The translations under genes were made by a program, and so were the position numbers. This document shows positions 25,752-38,906 of a stretch of 64,000 nucleotides of DNA, one piece after another; the stretch's first letter is position 1; every line of letters starts with the position of its first letter. Under the pieces are notes generated by a model. That model did no database searches and had not been told where the DNA came from. It worked only from the letters and a program-made list of their open reading frames with translations. The stretch lies in contig NW_019774247.1 in the NCBI RefSeq assembly GCF_001039355.2, forward strand, positions 343,913 to 407,912, in the 5' to 3' direction. This DNA comes from Lingula anatina (taxonomy: Eukaryota > Brachiopoda > Lingulata > Lingulida > Lingulidae).

Positions 25752-28181
25752 CAGTCAAAGATACATTTTTGGCAATTGTAATTGGCTTTGAACCAAGAGA
25801 AATAAGTTGGACAGAAGGCATTACGTTAATGTTACTCCTTAGACTCCGATTAAGCAAAAACTTAGCGTTTCAGAGTTGATGTTACAATGACTACATGCTG
25901 TGAACCCAACAGAAACGCAATAAGCAATCAGGACACTGCTGACCATGGGGAAAAGTATTAGTCAGACTCTAAACTGGCAAAGAACCAATCTTGGTTGCAA
26001 ATAAATATAGCCAGCGTGAACGTGGCCTTGCCTTGGTCATCGTGGGCGAAAAGAGTCGTGTTCTCTGGCCATTTATAACCCCCTATTTGTCTTGTTATTT
26101 CATTCATGGCTGTTTATCAGTGTTCATCACAGTCTTCAAAACTGCCTATTAGAGTTTATCAACCAATTTTCTTTTCTCGGTTGTCATGTTTCGGTCGGTC
26201 TGTATTTTTTTTAAATTTCGATTTTTATCACGTTCATGAAACTTACATCTTTTCAAGCGAGTATGTTGTGTATACTTTATCTGTTAAAAAATTGTACATT
26301 TGTAATGTTACAGCTTTTGACTAAATAAGATGTTATCGTTTTTTTTTCACACTCGAGAGCTATTGTAGGACCCATCGCTTGTCTTATTTGCAGTTGCATT
26401 TGTGATTTTATTCCTCTCTTTCTTATATGAAATTAGAAAATGAAATTGTAACAATTGCAAAGTAATTATGATTGAGGACCTATGCTGATATGATAGTCAC
26501 TTTGTATTCCAAGATATATTGTGACTTGTCGGAATACATCAGGTTACCTCGGGTTACGTAGATTTTTCAACGAAGCTCGGGCCCAAAAATTATGGACTGG
26601 TTATAAAATTTTTTTGCACTGTAAAGATGTTACTAGGAAAACATGTGTATTTTTTATTGGATCATTGATTAGGAAGGAAAAGGTGTAATAACATTGTCCG
26701 TAAAAAAGGAGAATATTTTCTGCTCGATTGTACCGCAGCTAGTAGGAAAAAAGAGCACTTTGGCCGAGTTGCAAATGAACAATATACGGTATCTTGCATA
26801 TTTCGAAACACAATGTCAAATTTATTGAAAGGCGTTTTCAGCAATAGATTGAGGTTTTAAAGATTATTTATTTTCAGACTACTACCCTTTTGAGCTAGTA
26901 CAAACTAGGGCATATGTGAAAGGTAGTGGACAAAATTAAGAAAATCAGTATACACGTCGAAGGCTTGTTAATTGAGGAGTTTGTATCAAGGTATTATAAA
27001 ATACATTTAATGTACAACCTGTAATTCTAATTTGATGGATGAAAATCCCCAACTTCTTTCATTTCGACTGCCAACTTGTGGCACATTAAATTTTGTGACA
27101 CTATCACCTTCATATGTCAATGACAGTGTTTTTTTCTGATCTCAAAGACAGGACAATAGCTTGACATGTTCTACCACCGATGACCTTGTCAACTCTAAGG
27201 TTCTTTACAAGAGTTAATGTTTTTTTCTCACCGTCTCTATTAGCATGACTAGACGACTTATCGTGATTTAGTTTGCATAAAGGTCTTGTCTGTGCGATGA
27301 CCAACATACATTTTTGCTTATAAAGATTTATGAAGGTAAGACGACGCGTATTGTGTTTGAATTGTTGTGTTATTTTTTATATTACTTTCACTTTCAGTGG
27401 AATGTGATAGAAGGTAGTAGAACGCAATTATAGGATCCTCGTATCAGCGTGCTGGCGTTTGCTTAATATGTTTGAGATATAGCATTTATATAAAAATATA
27501 CAGCTAGGAAGGAATTAGTTAAACATTTAAAAAGATGCTACAGATTACTTTTTTACATATTGGCTACCTAGATACAAGACGACTACTAACGATCTAATCT
27601 TTATGATAATAATGTTTTATAATCACACCTGTCTTTGTCGGCCTAGAAACAATGTCCATATACATTTGAGTTCCGCAGTCTGTGATGACTTATATTTTGG
27701 GTTCTACACAACTTTCCTTCGTCATTCAAAACTTCTGTGAAATTCGACGGAACTTTGACCAACGTGTCATTTGAGGTGACGCCATATGTGTCATATCCCG
27801 GTACAAGGAATAACCAAGACCTATCTTACTGTTTATCCACCACCAAATCCCCATTAGGACATGATAGCGTGCTCAAGGCTTCCTTTGGGCAACCGCCTGG
27901 CTGAAATTAAGTAACCAAGTCCGCGTTTGTCGCGGCTCAACCCTGTTACGTAGTGTAACATATTACGATTTAAGTGACATTTTTATTTTCTATGTTTTTA
28001 GTTTGAAGTTATTGGAATTAGCCCTTTATAATTATAAGTTTTATATGTTGGTGACTCAAACTGGTATTGTGCATCCCTTTACATTAGGCAGTTTTGGGGG
28101 CAATAGTTGTTTTGTCATTATATCTGTATTGTTTAGAATGTAGACAACATCTGTCTTCCCCCCCCCCGTCTCTCTCTCTCT

Positions 28182-28545
28182 NNNNNNNNNNNNNNNNNNN
28201 NNNNNNNNNNNNNNNNNNNNNNNNNNNNNNNNNNNNNNNNNNNNNNNNNNNNNNNNNNNNNNNNNNNNNNNNNNNNNNNNNNNNNNNNNNNNNNNNNNNN
28301 NNNNNNNNNNNNNNNNNNNNNNNNNNNNNNNNNNNNNNNNNNNNNNNNNNNNNNNNNNNNNNNNNNNNNNNNNNNNNNNNNNNNNNNNNNNNNNNNNNNN
28401 NNNNNNNNNNNNNNNNNNNNNNNNNNNNNNNNNNNNNNNNNNNNNNNNNNNNNNNNNNNNNNNNNNNNNNNNNNNNNNNNNNNNNNNNNNNNNNNNNNNN
28501 NNNNNNNNNNNNNNNNNNNNNNNNNNNNNNNNNNNNNNNNNNNNN
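28182..28545. other. Assembly gap (364 N)
   Basis: A run of N inside a CT microsatellite. Because the matching tract in copy 1 is only about 55 bases long, the true size of the gap is unknown. Reading frames drawn across it are meaningless. Confidence 0.98.
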
Positions 28546-28592
<47 letters not shown>

Positions 28593-28682
28593 TACCCGAG
28601 AAAACTTCGTTCGAATGTCATAATTTTTATTCTCAGCTTTGTGTACTAGTAACTTGGACCAGTGTTGGCAAGGGAATTAAAG

Positions 28683-28862
28683 ATGGCCAATAGCAGGTGT
28701 TGTCGGTTATCATTAAAAATGTATATAGTGCTGCAAATAGCCTTGTTAATTGTGGTAGTTCTTACTTGGGCACATTTAACAATTAAACACCCATCCTATA
28801 TCTTGGCCAGAAAATATGATGTACATCTGATAAAATTGGACGAATTTGCATATCATCTATGA
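28683..28862 (+). CDS. Candidate membrane-anchor ORF, copy 2 version
   Basis: 59 codons matching 18812-19030 over the N-terminal basic and hydrophobic part (MANSRCCRLSLKMYIVLQ, then a hydrophobic run), then out of frame with it because of a one-base length change after the TIKH/TIKF position. A frame-changing difference between the two copies argues against strong selection on the C-terminal half. Confidence 0.15.
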   Translation: MANSRCCRLSLKMYIVLQIALLIVVVLTWAHLTIKHPSYILARKYDVHLIKLDEFAYHL

Positions 28863-31800
28863 GGCACCATTGCGTTTTGGATGTGAACTTTGGACGTTAT
28901 AACATATATAAGGCTGGCACAAAATCGCACGGATCTTATCTTGTTCCGTCCCATGTTACTTGGGATTCAGTAACGACATTGTGATCGAGCAAATTTAATC
29001 ACAGGTTTTGAAATACAATTTGCATAATTTAAAGTCTCGTTTCTATCTGAGAGATGACCACAAACGAGCAACAAGGACAAATTAGAGCGAACTATAGTAA
29101 TTGACTGTGTTCTTAATGAGGCGATTACAATTAAGGAGAATATAATTAGATATATTTGGTCTGATAAAGATCGAAATTTAAATAGCCGTAACGATGCTAT
29201 TAATAAACGTTTTTGAAATTATATCATTTTGTCTCACGGAGAATTGAATTAATGCTTGTTTTGATATATATTTTTTTTCATCACTCATCTTGGGGCTAAA
29301 TCTGAATATTTCTCGTATAAATGTGAATTTTTCATTGCTGTGTAGGTCCATTATAATAGTTCACTCTATAGCGCGTTCCACCAAAGTTTTATGTTCCATA
29401 AAATAGAGTTGGGAGACGTAAAATACGTTCACAACGGGATAATTATAAACAGAAATGATGTCCTACTTTCGCTAACAGCAGTGCACGTAAGCATCCTGGG
29501 CGTCTGACGATGCATTTTAGAAAGCATTTGGTCTAGGGTATTCTTTTTCTTGTGAGTGTTTGAACGCAACTCTCGCGTGACCGAGAGCAAGGCTTTCATC
29601 CTTACCTCACGCAGAAAAATCATTAAAATTGCACTTACCACAACATTTTTACGCCCCGGTTAGGATCCCAGAAAAATGGAAAGTACACTCAGTCTTTGCA
29701 CTACGGTGCACATATACTCTATAACTTCTTTAAAATTATTTTTGGAAAAGTGTCCTCTTTTCCAAAGAAATCGATCTGATAAATAAATTATAAATAATTA
29801 AGTGAATAAGTAACTATGGACAGCCTTCAAATGACTGGAATTCGCCCTCGAGTCTCGGACAGTTGTAAACAGGACATGTATATTACCTCATTAAAAAGGT
29901 GTGTTAGTGTCTCTTAATGACTAAGGATGAACTTGGGCCTGGAATTGTAACGAGATAACATCAGCATCGCTGTATCTGAAAATGAACATGTACGATTCAT
30001 TGCAGCAGCAACGGGTGATCTGTTAGGGAATAAAATTGGCGCCTATCTGAGAATGCTGCCATTGATATGGAGGGTTGGTGACTTGTAGCACTGACGTTTA
30101 CTTTGACGCTTCGTGGGTCTTCTTCTTCCTCTCTCTCTCTCTTTCTTTCTCTCGTTTTTTTTTTTTTTAAGTTAATTTCGATTCTACTTTACCCTTTGTC
30201 GCTTTCACTAAAGATGTGCCTACGCAAAAAATCAAATTCAGCATTTTGAAATGACAAAAAGAAATATATCGCCACGAAAATTTCAGTATCGAATGTCTGC
30301 CATTCCGTTAAATTGCCAGATGTGTCGCTAAGAACTCTTAATAGAACAACTAATTTCTTCACTGGTTTCCAACTTGAGATACATATAAATGGGCTCTGTT
30401 TTACATTTAACTGTAAGACACCTAACAGTCTGTTTTCTAGAGCAATGAATAGCCCATCGCGCCACAGGCTTTTAATAACTTAACAGTCGCATCTCGTAGC
30501 GTTCGTGAATCTCAATGTCGAACCCAAAATACCTTAAACACTTAACGTCCTGTCGAAACACGTTCCTTTTGTCAAAATGTGCACCTAAATGGCGTTTAAC
30601 ACAAATAAAACACCATGGCGAGACATAGATTTGTATGAAAAACACATTTCTCTTAATATTCATGTTAACACCTGCTAATGCTCGGCGTCACGCGTTTAGA
30701 CGGCTAATTTTTTAGATGTTTGTATTTTGACTGGTATTGGACGCCGTAGGGTTGCGTGTTTGGCACGTTTTTGATAGGCTTCGGTCCACGGTTAGAGGTG
30801 TATAGCGTAGTCTGATTAATAAGGTGACAGAATAGGGAAACAGGTGAGTAATTTTAGGCATATTGGCTGTAGTATTGGACAAGAATTGTAGGTACAATAA
30901 CGGTGTCATGTCCAGTTTGAAAATTCAGCAGCATGTTGTGGAGTGAGAACAAATTTATAATAATACGGCAGACTGAATACTTTAATTGTTTGACTTTTCT
31001 TTTTTCGAATGAGACTTTGTTCCAGATCGTCTTTAACTTGTATGTGGATTACCTGGTGTATATGCGCATTGCTTGCGGTTGAAATGTTAACAATACGAAA
31101 TGTTGCTAATACGAATTTATATAGAACTTAAAACTTGTATCCGAGTCGCCATAGAAATATCAATTAGAACGCCTTTAATGAAATAGGGACAAAAATGGCA
31201 CAGTGGTTTATTTCAAAGTGGACAGAACCTTGATCGCCTGACATTCCTTCATGCTTAGACGACCATGATCTCTTTGAACTTAAGTCCATAATCAGATGTT
31301 ACACTCGGATCAAAATACAGGCCACCCAAATTCTGATCGTCCGATAGCGCACGTTATATATAATACCGATGGTAATACAGTGTCTATACGAAACTTGTGG
31401 TATGTGTATCGATTTGCATAGTCATCGGTGGAGTTTTATCGCGAAAATCGTTCGAAAACCATTAGTGCTTTCACGGATTTTAAAAGCACGAAGATTCAAA
31501 GCGATCAAGATAATGACTTGGGCTAGACGTGTTAGTGGAAAGTAGAAGTTGATGGAAACCCATATGGTGCCTTTATATATTATGTAAGAGGCTGATTTTG
31601 GAAAGAATTTAAAGTATGGAGGCCCCATAAAGCTGTACCCCGGATAGCTGCAGTCGTTACGTTTCTGCGATCTAGAGTACGACATAACGGATATAAAGCT
31701 TGGTGCTTTCTCTTCCGCATCGCGGCGATTTCTGTACATCTTTGACTACGAATTAACTGTTTCTCAAAAATGTCATCCATTCATTGCACCAGGGCAAGCA

Positions 31801-32875
31801 GTAGGTCTAAAGATGTTGTGCGTCTGTTCTGTTAATCAAACCTTATCGAGTCAAATAAATGTGTGCCCATGGCAATAGAGCACATTTTGTGTCGCGGAAG
31901 ATCTGCAGCGAGTGTAGCAAAGCCCCCCTCCCCTCAGATTTCGTCTGATAAAAATCACCAAATCAGAACAAATATAATCAATGAATTAGGTAAAATAAAC
32001 CAGTGTGTTGGGGGAAAATATCGCCACCGTACATTGCTTGGTATATCTCCCGCTTGTTTCACAACAAAAGTATAAACTCTGCCAGGACGAAGATCAGGGA
32101 GATGAGCAAACTAATGAGGATACTAAACCAGCGGTTTCGAACAAAACGGGGCGATGAGGTATCAGGGGAGTTTGAGTCGATAACAGCATTTTACTGTTAC
32201 TCCAAGATAACAAGTTTCCACTATAGATTTATTTCCATAGCTCGTTTTAAATGTAGCTAAATGCACGCCGCTATTTTGACATATGTTATTATAATATCAT
32301 TACATTTAACTTCCTAAAATGACCAAAGGCACGATAGTGTGATTATTGTTAATTATTAATACGTTACCCATTTGGTTTAAGTCAAATATTTAGCTCAAGG
32401 TAACTTCCGTTATATGATTCTGAGAAATTGCCACTATTTGCCATGGTTACCATGAACATTGTGTTAGCGAAGACAGTGGACACGTGGTTCACCAGACGCA
32501 ATTTAACACCAAGACCTTGTTTGTCACCACCAGAAGTTATGTGGATGGCATATTTTAACTAATTATAATGCAAAATGCATTGGATGAGCTTCAGTTAAAA
32601 CTTAAGACGTCAAACTAATGCATTGCATATCCCACATCTGTCTGTAGACCATTGTCACTGTCGGGAATGTGACCTCCAACGCACGAAAATAATCAAACGT
32701 GCATTAAGCATGTAAACTATCTGTAAATAAAACCGCCGAAAGAAAGCGGCTATATATATGATAAAAATGTAATGAAGGTATACAGTGGAATTATTGAAAA
32801 AGCGATCATGTATGAATATCAGAGTAAGAAAGCGCGTGCTCTCGCGTTCACGCAGGTACACACAAGGTCCGCTTA

Positions 32876-32887
32876 AATTCTCTCTCT

Positions 32888-32985
<98 letters not shown>
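32876..32985. repeat. CT then CA microsatellite (copy 2)
   Basis: A long CT run followed by about 20 CA units, expanded compared with copy 1. Purine-rich (Arg-Glu)n and Cys-Val reading frames across it are compositional artefacts. Confidence 0.9.
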
Positions 32986-32986
<1 letters not shown>

Positions 32987-34025
32987 TACAAACACATGAA
33001 GCACGCGTGCGTGCATGCGCTCGTGTGAACAAGCGTACACAAGCATCCGTGTACAAAGCACTTCCCATGACAAGCATACCATGTAGTTAGTAACACCTTT
33101 GAGCCACATTACACCAATATAAACACACCTCGCGGTCATGTAGCACATTCCATACTAGCGGGGACAACGTGGCCGTCGTAACTAAAGAATCGTTAAAACA
33201 ATGCACTCTCTATCAAGGGCTCAAGGTTTTCCATGTTGTTGTTTTTTTTTTCAAGTATTTTTTATTTTATTTTCCAATATTATTTTGTAATTGTGTTTAA
33301 TTCATGAATACTTAATATTATTTTAAACTGTTTTACTTGTGCTTGATAATAGTAAATGTATGACACCAGTTACACATGGTAGACATATTTATGTGCACCA
33401 GTATATTACGTACATCGAATTTTATTTATATAGAAATATTCTTAAGCGCAGCACTCGACACAGGAAACACGAACGCTGTCATCTGTCGCATGTCAACGCT
33501 CGAGCACAGCTTCTCTTACTTGATACAACCATCATTCTTATAGCTAAACAGACGGCATTTTAAGTGTCTGATTAGGTATTATGTCGACCTCTGCTTGTGA
33601 AAGAGAATACTAAGCGAGTTTATATTCGAGTTTCGATCATAAATGATACAGCAGAATGGAGGTATGAGTTCCGAGGGTCGATCAGCTGTTTGATGTTGCC
33701 TTAAGTTATGTGAGTAAAATATATAAGCAATATTGAGCAATATAGTAATTATGATTAACTTTGTTTAAGATAGGATATAGCGTGTTAAGTTAATTTTATG
33801 TTACACGTGGAATACTGAGGGTTTAAGTGGTGAATATTTGAAGAACTAGACTTTTTTAAGGAAATGGTGTGATAAGCGAGTAATATAAAGCAATACAGTT
33901 TAGTATGATGTACATATTTTACTTTGTATTGGCCATTGCGGTAACACTCACATAGTGAAAGATTATGATTTTACGGTTTATGTGGTATAGCGTCAGCTAG
34001 CGTGACATACCGAATTGCATTTGTT

Positions 34026-34200
34026 CTTTTAATCCTTCCTTCTTTCCTACACCCTTCCTACATTTCATCCTTCCTTGCCTCCATACTTAATTCTTTCCCT
34101 TACTTCGTTCCTTGCCTCCGTACTTTATACCTTCCTCCCTCCCTCCCTTCCTTCCTTCCCTCCTTCCCTCCTTCCTTCCTTCCTTCCTTCACCCAATCTC
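34026..34200. repeat. CTTC-rich pyrimidine tract (copy 2)
   Basis: Same low-complexity tract as 24095-24290, with different unit numbers and a distinct right end. Confidence 0.9.
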
Positions 34201-34253
34201 TCTTTCGTTCGTTCATCCCTTCACCATGAACATCATGAGTTACATGCGATAAG

Positions 34254-34497
34254 AATGCACCCTGTAGAACAGATCTTAGCGGTATAGCATTACTACAAGT
34301 AAAAAAAAATGCTCAGTTGAATACTTCGAAGCTCAGGGTGTAAAAATGTTGACGGTGTAGAGACGATATCTCACTGTGAGATATCGTCTCTACACCGTCA
34401 ACATTTTTACACCCTGAGCTTCGAAGTATTCAACTGAGCATTTTTTTTTTACTTGTAGTAATGCTATACCGCTAAGATCTGTTCTACAGGGTGCATT
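34254..34497. repeat. Near-perfect 244 bp palindrome, one-base spacer
   Basis: The left arm runs from AATGCACCCTG at 34254 to TATCTCAC at 34374. After one T, the right arm repeats it as its reverse complement, from GTGAGATA at 34376 to CAGGGTGCATT at 34497. The only difference I see is one extra base in the A/T run. Copy 1 has only the left arm (about 24316-24418) and passes straight into CACAGTTAAGCCCC. It is either a fold-back insertion or an artefact of a hairpin read. Confidence 0.9.
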
Positions 34498-34506
34498 TCT
34501 CACTAG

Positions 34507-34720
34507 TGCAGTTAAGCCCCCTTTAGATTGGACGGCGTCCTTTCTGCGTCCCGTAGTACACCCTCTGTTTGACAGTAAAAAAAAGTGACAAATGGCCGAT
34601 CACTGAGCATTCATTATGCAACCAAAGCGATGCTTGTGCCTCCTTTCTACAACCACAATGATGCCAGTTTCATGGTCCCACAAAGGACGTGGAGAGGACG
34701 CCGTCCAGTGTGAAGTTTTT
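34507..34720. mobile_element. MITE-like element, family 5 (copy 2)
   Basis: Same inverted termini as 24441-24662 (GGACGGCGTCCTTTCTGCG left, GGACGCCGTCCAGTGTGAAG right), with a short internal deletion and base changes near the right terminus. Confidence 0.7.
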
Positions 34721-35804
34721 TTAACAAACTAGGTATAGTACTGCAAAATATTTTCTAGATTAAAACTGATATGTGACCCAACTGTCATTTCATAGATGCT
34801 ATCCGCTTTGGGTGAAAAGATACGTTGTAAGTATGACAAAGTAGTTGATACAACGGCGGATTTCGCGATGAGGATACTTAAGTTCTATTTCAAATGATAG
34901 AAACACAGATAAGACAAAAAGTTCTATTTTAAAATGATAGAAAAACAGATAACACAAAGGAGAGTCAGTGTGTGAGAGCGAACGCATGATCATTTTCGCA
35001 TGTATGTTGCACGGCATTTATTATGTGGAAAGAAAGAAAGTTTCTTGAGCGACTGTAAATTACCGTTTAAAACGTATAAAGGTTTCCGAAACGCAACTTA
35101 CGGTCTTTTTAATGGGGTAATTTTCCATTGGAGGTTGCCTTTGCTTCATATTCAGCGTAAGATAAGAGATTTGAAGGATGGCACATACAAATGAGTTTGT
35201 TTCTTCGGAGGAGGTGACCGTGACTGACCCTTCAGTGTGTAGGTAAATTGTAAACTGTAGCACGTGTGCTTCGTGCCAGGAATTAATTACCATCCCAAAT
35301 CGAAGCACTTCTCTAGTTGTTTTGATGGTCTAAAAATAGAAGAGAAAAACATCTAGTGAAGATACGCTCTCTCTGATTGTCAAATTTAAATCAGAAAGTG
35401 CTTCTGCATCGTGGAATTCTTTGATTTCGTTTGATGTCACAATACATTGTAACCGACATTGCAGCATAAGGACATATTTTATTTTGACACTGTATGGCTG
35501 ATTTATACCTGTGCAGGACAATTCCAAAACTTGATAACAGTAAGCACTAGGGGCATAGTGACTTTTGATGGCCCCTTTATGCGTTATTTATTCTTATAAA
35601 CTAAGGTTTGACATATGCGAAAGTGAAATCTTTAGCGAAAAAATGCTCCGCCCAAATAATACTCCGCTGGAATGTCTTGAGGGCAAAAAGCGCGAAGAAT
35701 GGCCTTGTAAGATAAGAAAGGGCTTTATGTTTACTTGCTGTATCTCTCTCTGTCTCATTTGCCTATCTTTGAAAAAGCACGGTGACTTTAAGTCTAGGTC
35801 ATGC

Positions 35805-38236
35805 ACTATCTGATGTAGAAATATAGTTATTATTTTGTTTGGGTCATGTTTAAGATTGTTGATTTGAAACAGTTATTTTTTTCTAGAAAAAAAAACAGAA
35901 ATCTGATGACAGATAGAATAAAGGTTTTGATTTTTTTTTCCTCACCTTAATAATACCAAAATTTACCTGTCACTTTTTAAATGATAGTTTGCTTTGCCTA
36001 GTTGTTTAAGAAACAATTCGGGTAAGTTGAATGACTTTAAACCTTCCAACGGACTTACATCCGAGTCCTAATATGTTATTAAAGGCGTATCACGATGATT
36101 TTAAAGCACAGATTGCTTTTTCAATTGTAATCGTTAACGCACCTGGCGGTATCTGACTCTATTGACAATAGCATTTACTCCTGCACCGATCTACACAATA
36201 CTAGATACAGAGTCCGTCAAACCAGTTTCTGGCTGTGAATGCAACGTTATCACCGCAGTTAAAGACGACAGTGCATCATATTTTTTACCCGCACTGTAGG
36301 TCATCGTAAAGGTGTCATTTGGAAGGCAATGTCTTCTGACTTGCCTGAGGATAGGTGGTACCTTAACACACCCCTCAACTCTATGCATTTCTAATCTCAA
36401 TGACAAAGACGAGTGGATTTTCCTTAGGTACCCATAGCGTTTTTTAACCGTGGGTATATCATTACCCGAATTCCTCCTTAAACTAAAGAGGGCGGTACTT
36501 CAATATAACCCAGATGAGCCAATTTGGCTAGGACACACGTATTTGAAGGCTGATGGTACTTTAATGCTGTGACACCGCGTACAGAAGGAAAGTGAGAGGG
36601 AAAATAGACATCATTAAGCCAAACAATGCAAGGCCATCACAGGTACAGCTCTATAAATATCTAAGGTTAAAGTCATTGTTTTGGTCTTATTTGAAAACCG
36701 TGGGAAGTTAAGAGCACCCGGCAAGGCTGCGGGGATTTCAGCGGGTGAATTTTAAGTTGTAGGGTCATGTTCCTCCCGGAAAATGTTGAAGTGTACCAGA
36801 TCGGATCGCAAACGTAGGTAGAAAACGGTTGGATTTATTGCGGAATCGTACTTTTTTGGGTTTAGTCTCTATCGAAGCTATTTTTCTGCAGGGTAGGTAC
36901 CGAGTGAAAGCTTTGCAGGTAAATTTTAAACGACCAAGGCATTTGGCATAAATAAATGAGATGGGGCATTTTGCTAGGTCAGAAAAATATTCCAAACGCG
37001 CACGGGCTTGTACGTTGACTTTAGATTACCCCTTAACGTTAAATTGATTGCCGTTGTAAAACCATTAGATATAAGGTGCGCCGAAAGATGTGAACAAGAC
37101 ATCATACGGACCGGACAAGCAATTTTTTATTGTATACATTATCGTATAAATGCTGAATTTATTTTATCCGAACTTTCTGGTATTCGGCATCTTTTTAATG
37201 GCAGCTATATTTCGGGTCAATATTCGCATTTGCCCGGATTGCTTCCAACGCGGTTCCAAACGATCTTCGTAGTCTAAAACCTAGCTATAACCTAAGGTAA
37301 AGCATGTCGAAGCTGCAAAAACTGATGTGCTTGCAATTCTGAATTTTAGTCAAATGTCGATCTGTCCAAAGCTGCTCGAGGTATCTGCTAGATGCACGAT
37401 TGAAACTTGCGATGTCTAATCTGGCCTTTGGTGTATAAAGTATTTAAGTATTTTCGACTGCAATGAGTTTCAGCATTTCAACCATAGATGGTAAAACCAA
37501 ACAATCGAAGACATTTTCAGATTTTTTTTTTTTTTTGAAAAACCGCTAAAATCTGAGAGTCAAAATGGCCGGCAAGTTCAGTGTTATGTATTATCAGACT
37601 GCATGGAATTTTGGCATGTCAGCCGTGACAGACAATTATTTCTGACCTCTCTATTTATCGTTCACATTGAGGTAAGCGCCATTAGCTCCGGGGTAATTGA
37701 GTCATTTACACAGGTGAAGGAAAGGCTAACATGGGGTCTTGGGTTTTCAACTAGTAGAATGTATGCATTAATTGTTTTGCAACTTCATATATAATTTAAG
37801 TTGATAATCTGTTAGTTTGAGTTCTCTTTCTCCATTCTGCGACACGTAAGGAACAGAAGTGACAGTTATATAACTATATATGCGAGGATATATGTAATTT
37901 GCTTTCAGACATATATTATAGTGACATGTGCTACAGTATATAATAGTAGTCGCAGAGAATAAATCCATTAGGACGTTAGCTACATTATCTTTACGCCCTT
38001 ATTGCAAATGTATATTTGTACTGTTCTTGTAAAACCGATGCCAAGATGACATGATAATAAATCAAATCAAACCAAATCAAATCAAAATCGCAAGCGTATG
38101 GATTTATTGGCGTTATGAGGCTGTCAGTAGACTTTGGCATGTTGGAACAAATTTATCATTGCGATCACTTTTTAGTAGCGGTGAGACCACACATATACAA
38201 CTCTGGACCACTTCTGGGATAAAGACGTGATATGGC
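35805..38236. other. Intergenic DNA, no supported gene
   Basis: Several short ORFs of 63-89 codons occur on both strands, but none shows a family motif or plausible exon structure. Confidence 0.55.
38040..38092 (+). mobile_element. Possible 3' tail of a non-LTR retrotransposon
   Basis: ATGACATGATAATAAATC passes into several AAATC-type units (AATCAAATCAAACCAAATC). Many invertebrate CR1/L2-like elements end in an AATAAATCAAATC microsatellite of this sort. No reverse-transcriptase coding sequence is attached, so at most this is a 5'-truncated remnant. Confidence 0.35.
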
Positions 38237-38350
38237 ATAGGGACCGTTCCCATAGGCCTATCATACTAGCTGAATCGATCTAACTCCTCAGGGATTCTCG
38301 ATAAATTGCATTCAGTTTTAGCAGCTTAAATATCTGACACGCCCCCTCGT
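38237..38350. mobile_element. MITE-like family 3, half copy
   Basis: GAATCGATCTAACTCC then GGGATTCTCGATAAATTGC and ATCTGACACGCCCC match the left half of the element at 61543-61806 and the one at 50249-50520. The mirror-image right half is missing. Confidence 0.5.
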
Positions 38351-38906
38351 AACTTACAGTACTTGGGTAAAGTCGGGAATACTTTGTGATCCATGATTTT
38401 GACCCACTTAGGTCAGGCTAACCCTAACTATCATAACTGAATGGAATGCAGACTTTCTGTTACACGAACCCTCTGTTTCGTTACACCGGATCTATAAAAA
38501 AAATTATGGTGGAATATTGGTCTCAACTTTTTTCGCTCATTTGCCTGACCCAGTGGGCTTACAAGTAATGTTTTTAACGTGTACCTTTAATCGCAGACAT
38601 AACGAGCCTATTTTTAATTTTCATCAAGGTAGCTCAAATAGTCATTTAAAATCATGTTATTCTCTCTTTAAAGATTTCCCCTTCATTGGAGCTACATCTT
38701 CCTGTATTCTGATATAGTTCCTCCTATTAAATAGAACTAAAACTTATTGTTGCCCATTTCCTAAATTAAGTGAAGAGTTATCAGAATGGGTAGCGTCCGC
38801 ATGACATATTCCGTAGCTCTCGGACAGGCCGTAGCATTGTTTACCCCTAGTAACGGCTGACTCAGTAGCTATATAGCGTGTTGGGTGCAGAACGGAGAAC
38901 CGAGCT

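Larger units (their letters stand above)
25752..35804. repeat. ~10 kb duplicated segment, copy 2
   Basis: Direct-order repeat of 16290-25750. It is longer mainly because of the N gap (28182-28545), longer CT/CA tracts and an extra inverted copy of about 120 bases at 34376-34497. It ends at ATGC (35804), after which the sequence is unique. About 400 bases (30780-31190) are clearly more diverged from copy 1 than the rest. Confidence 0.9.

Noticed and set aside
28094-28693. 199-codon open frame
   Set aside because: It is open only because it crosses the N gap and CT microsatellite.
32655-33090. Long frames rich in Arg-Glu, Cys-Val, Ser-Leu or Thr-His
   Set aside because: They are translations of the CT and CA microsatellites; no non-repetitive coding signal.
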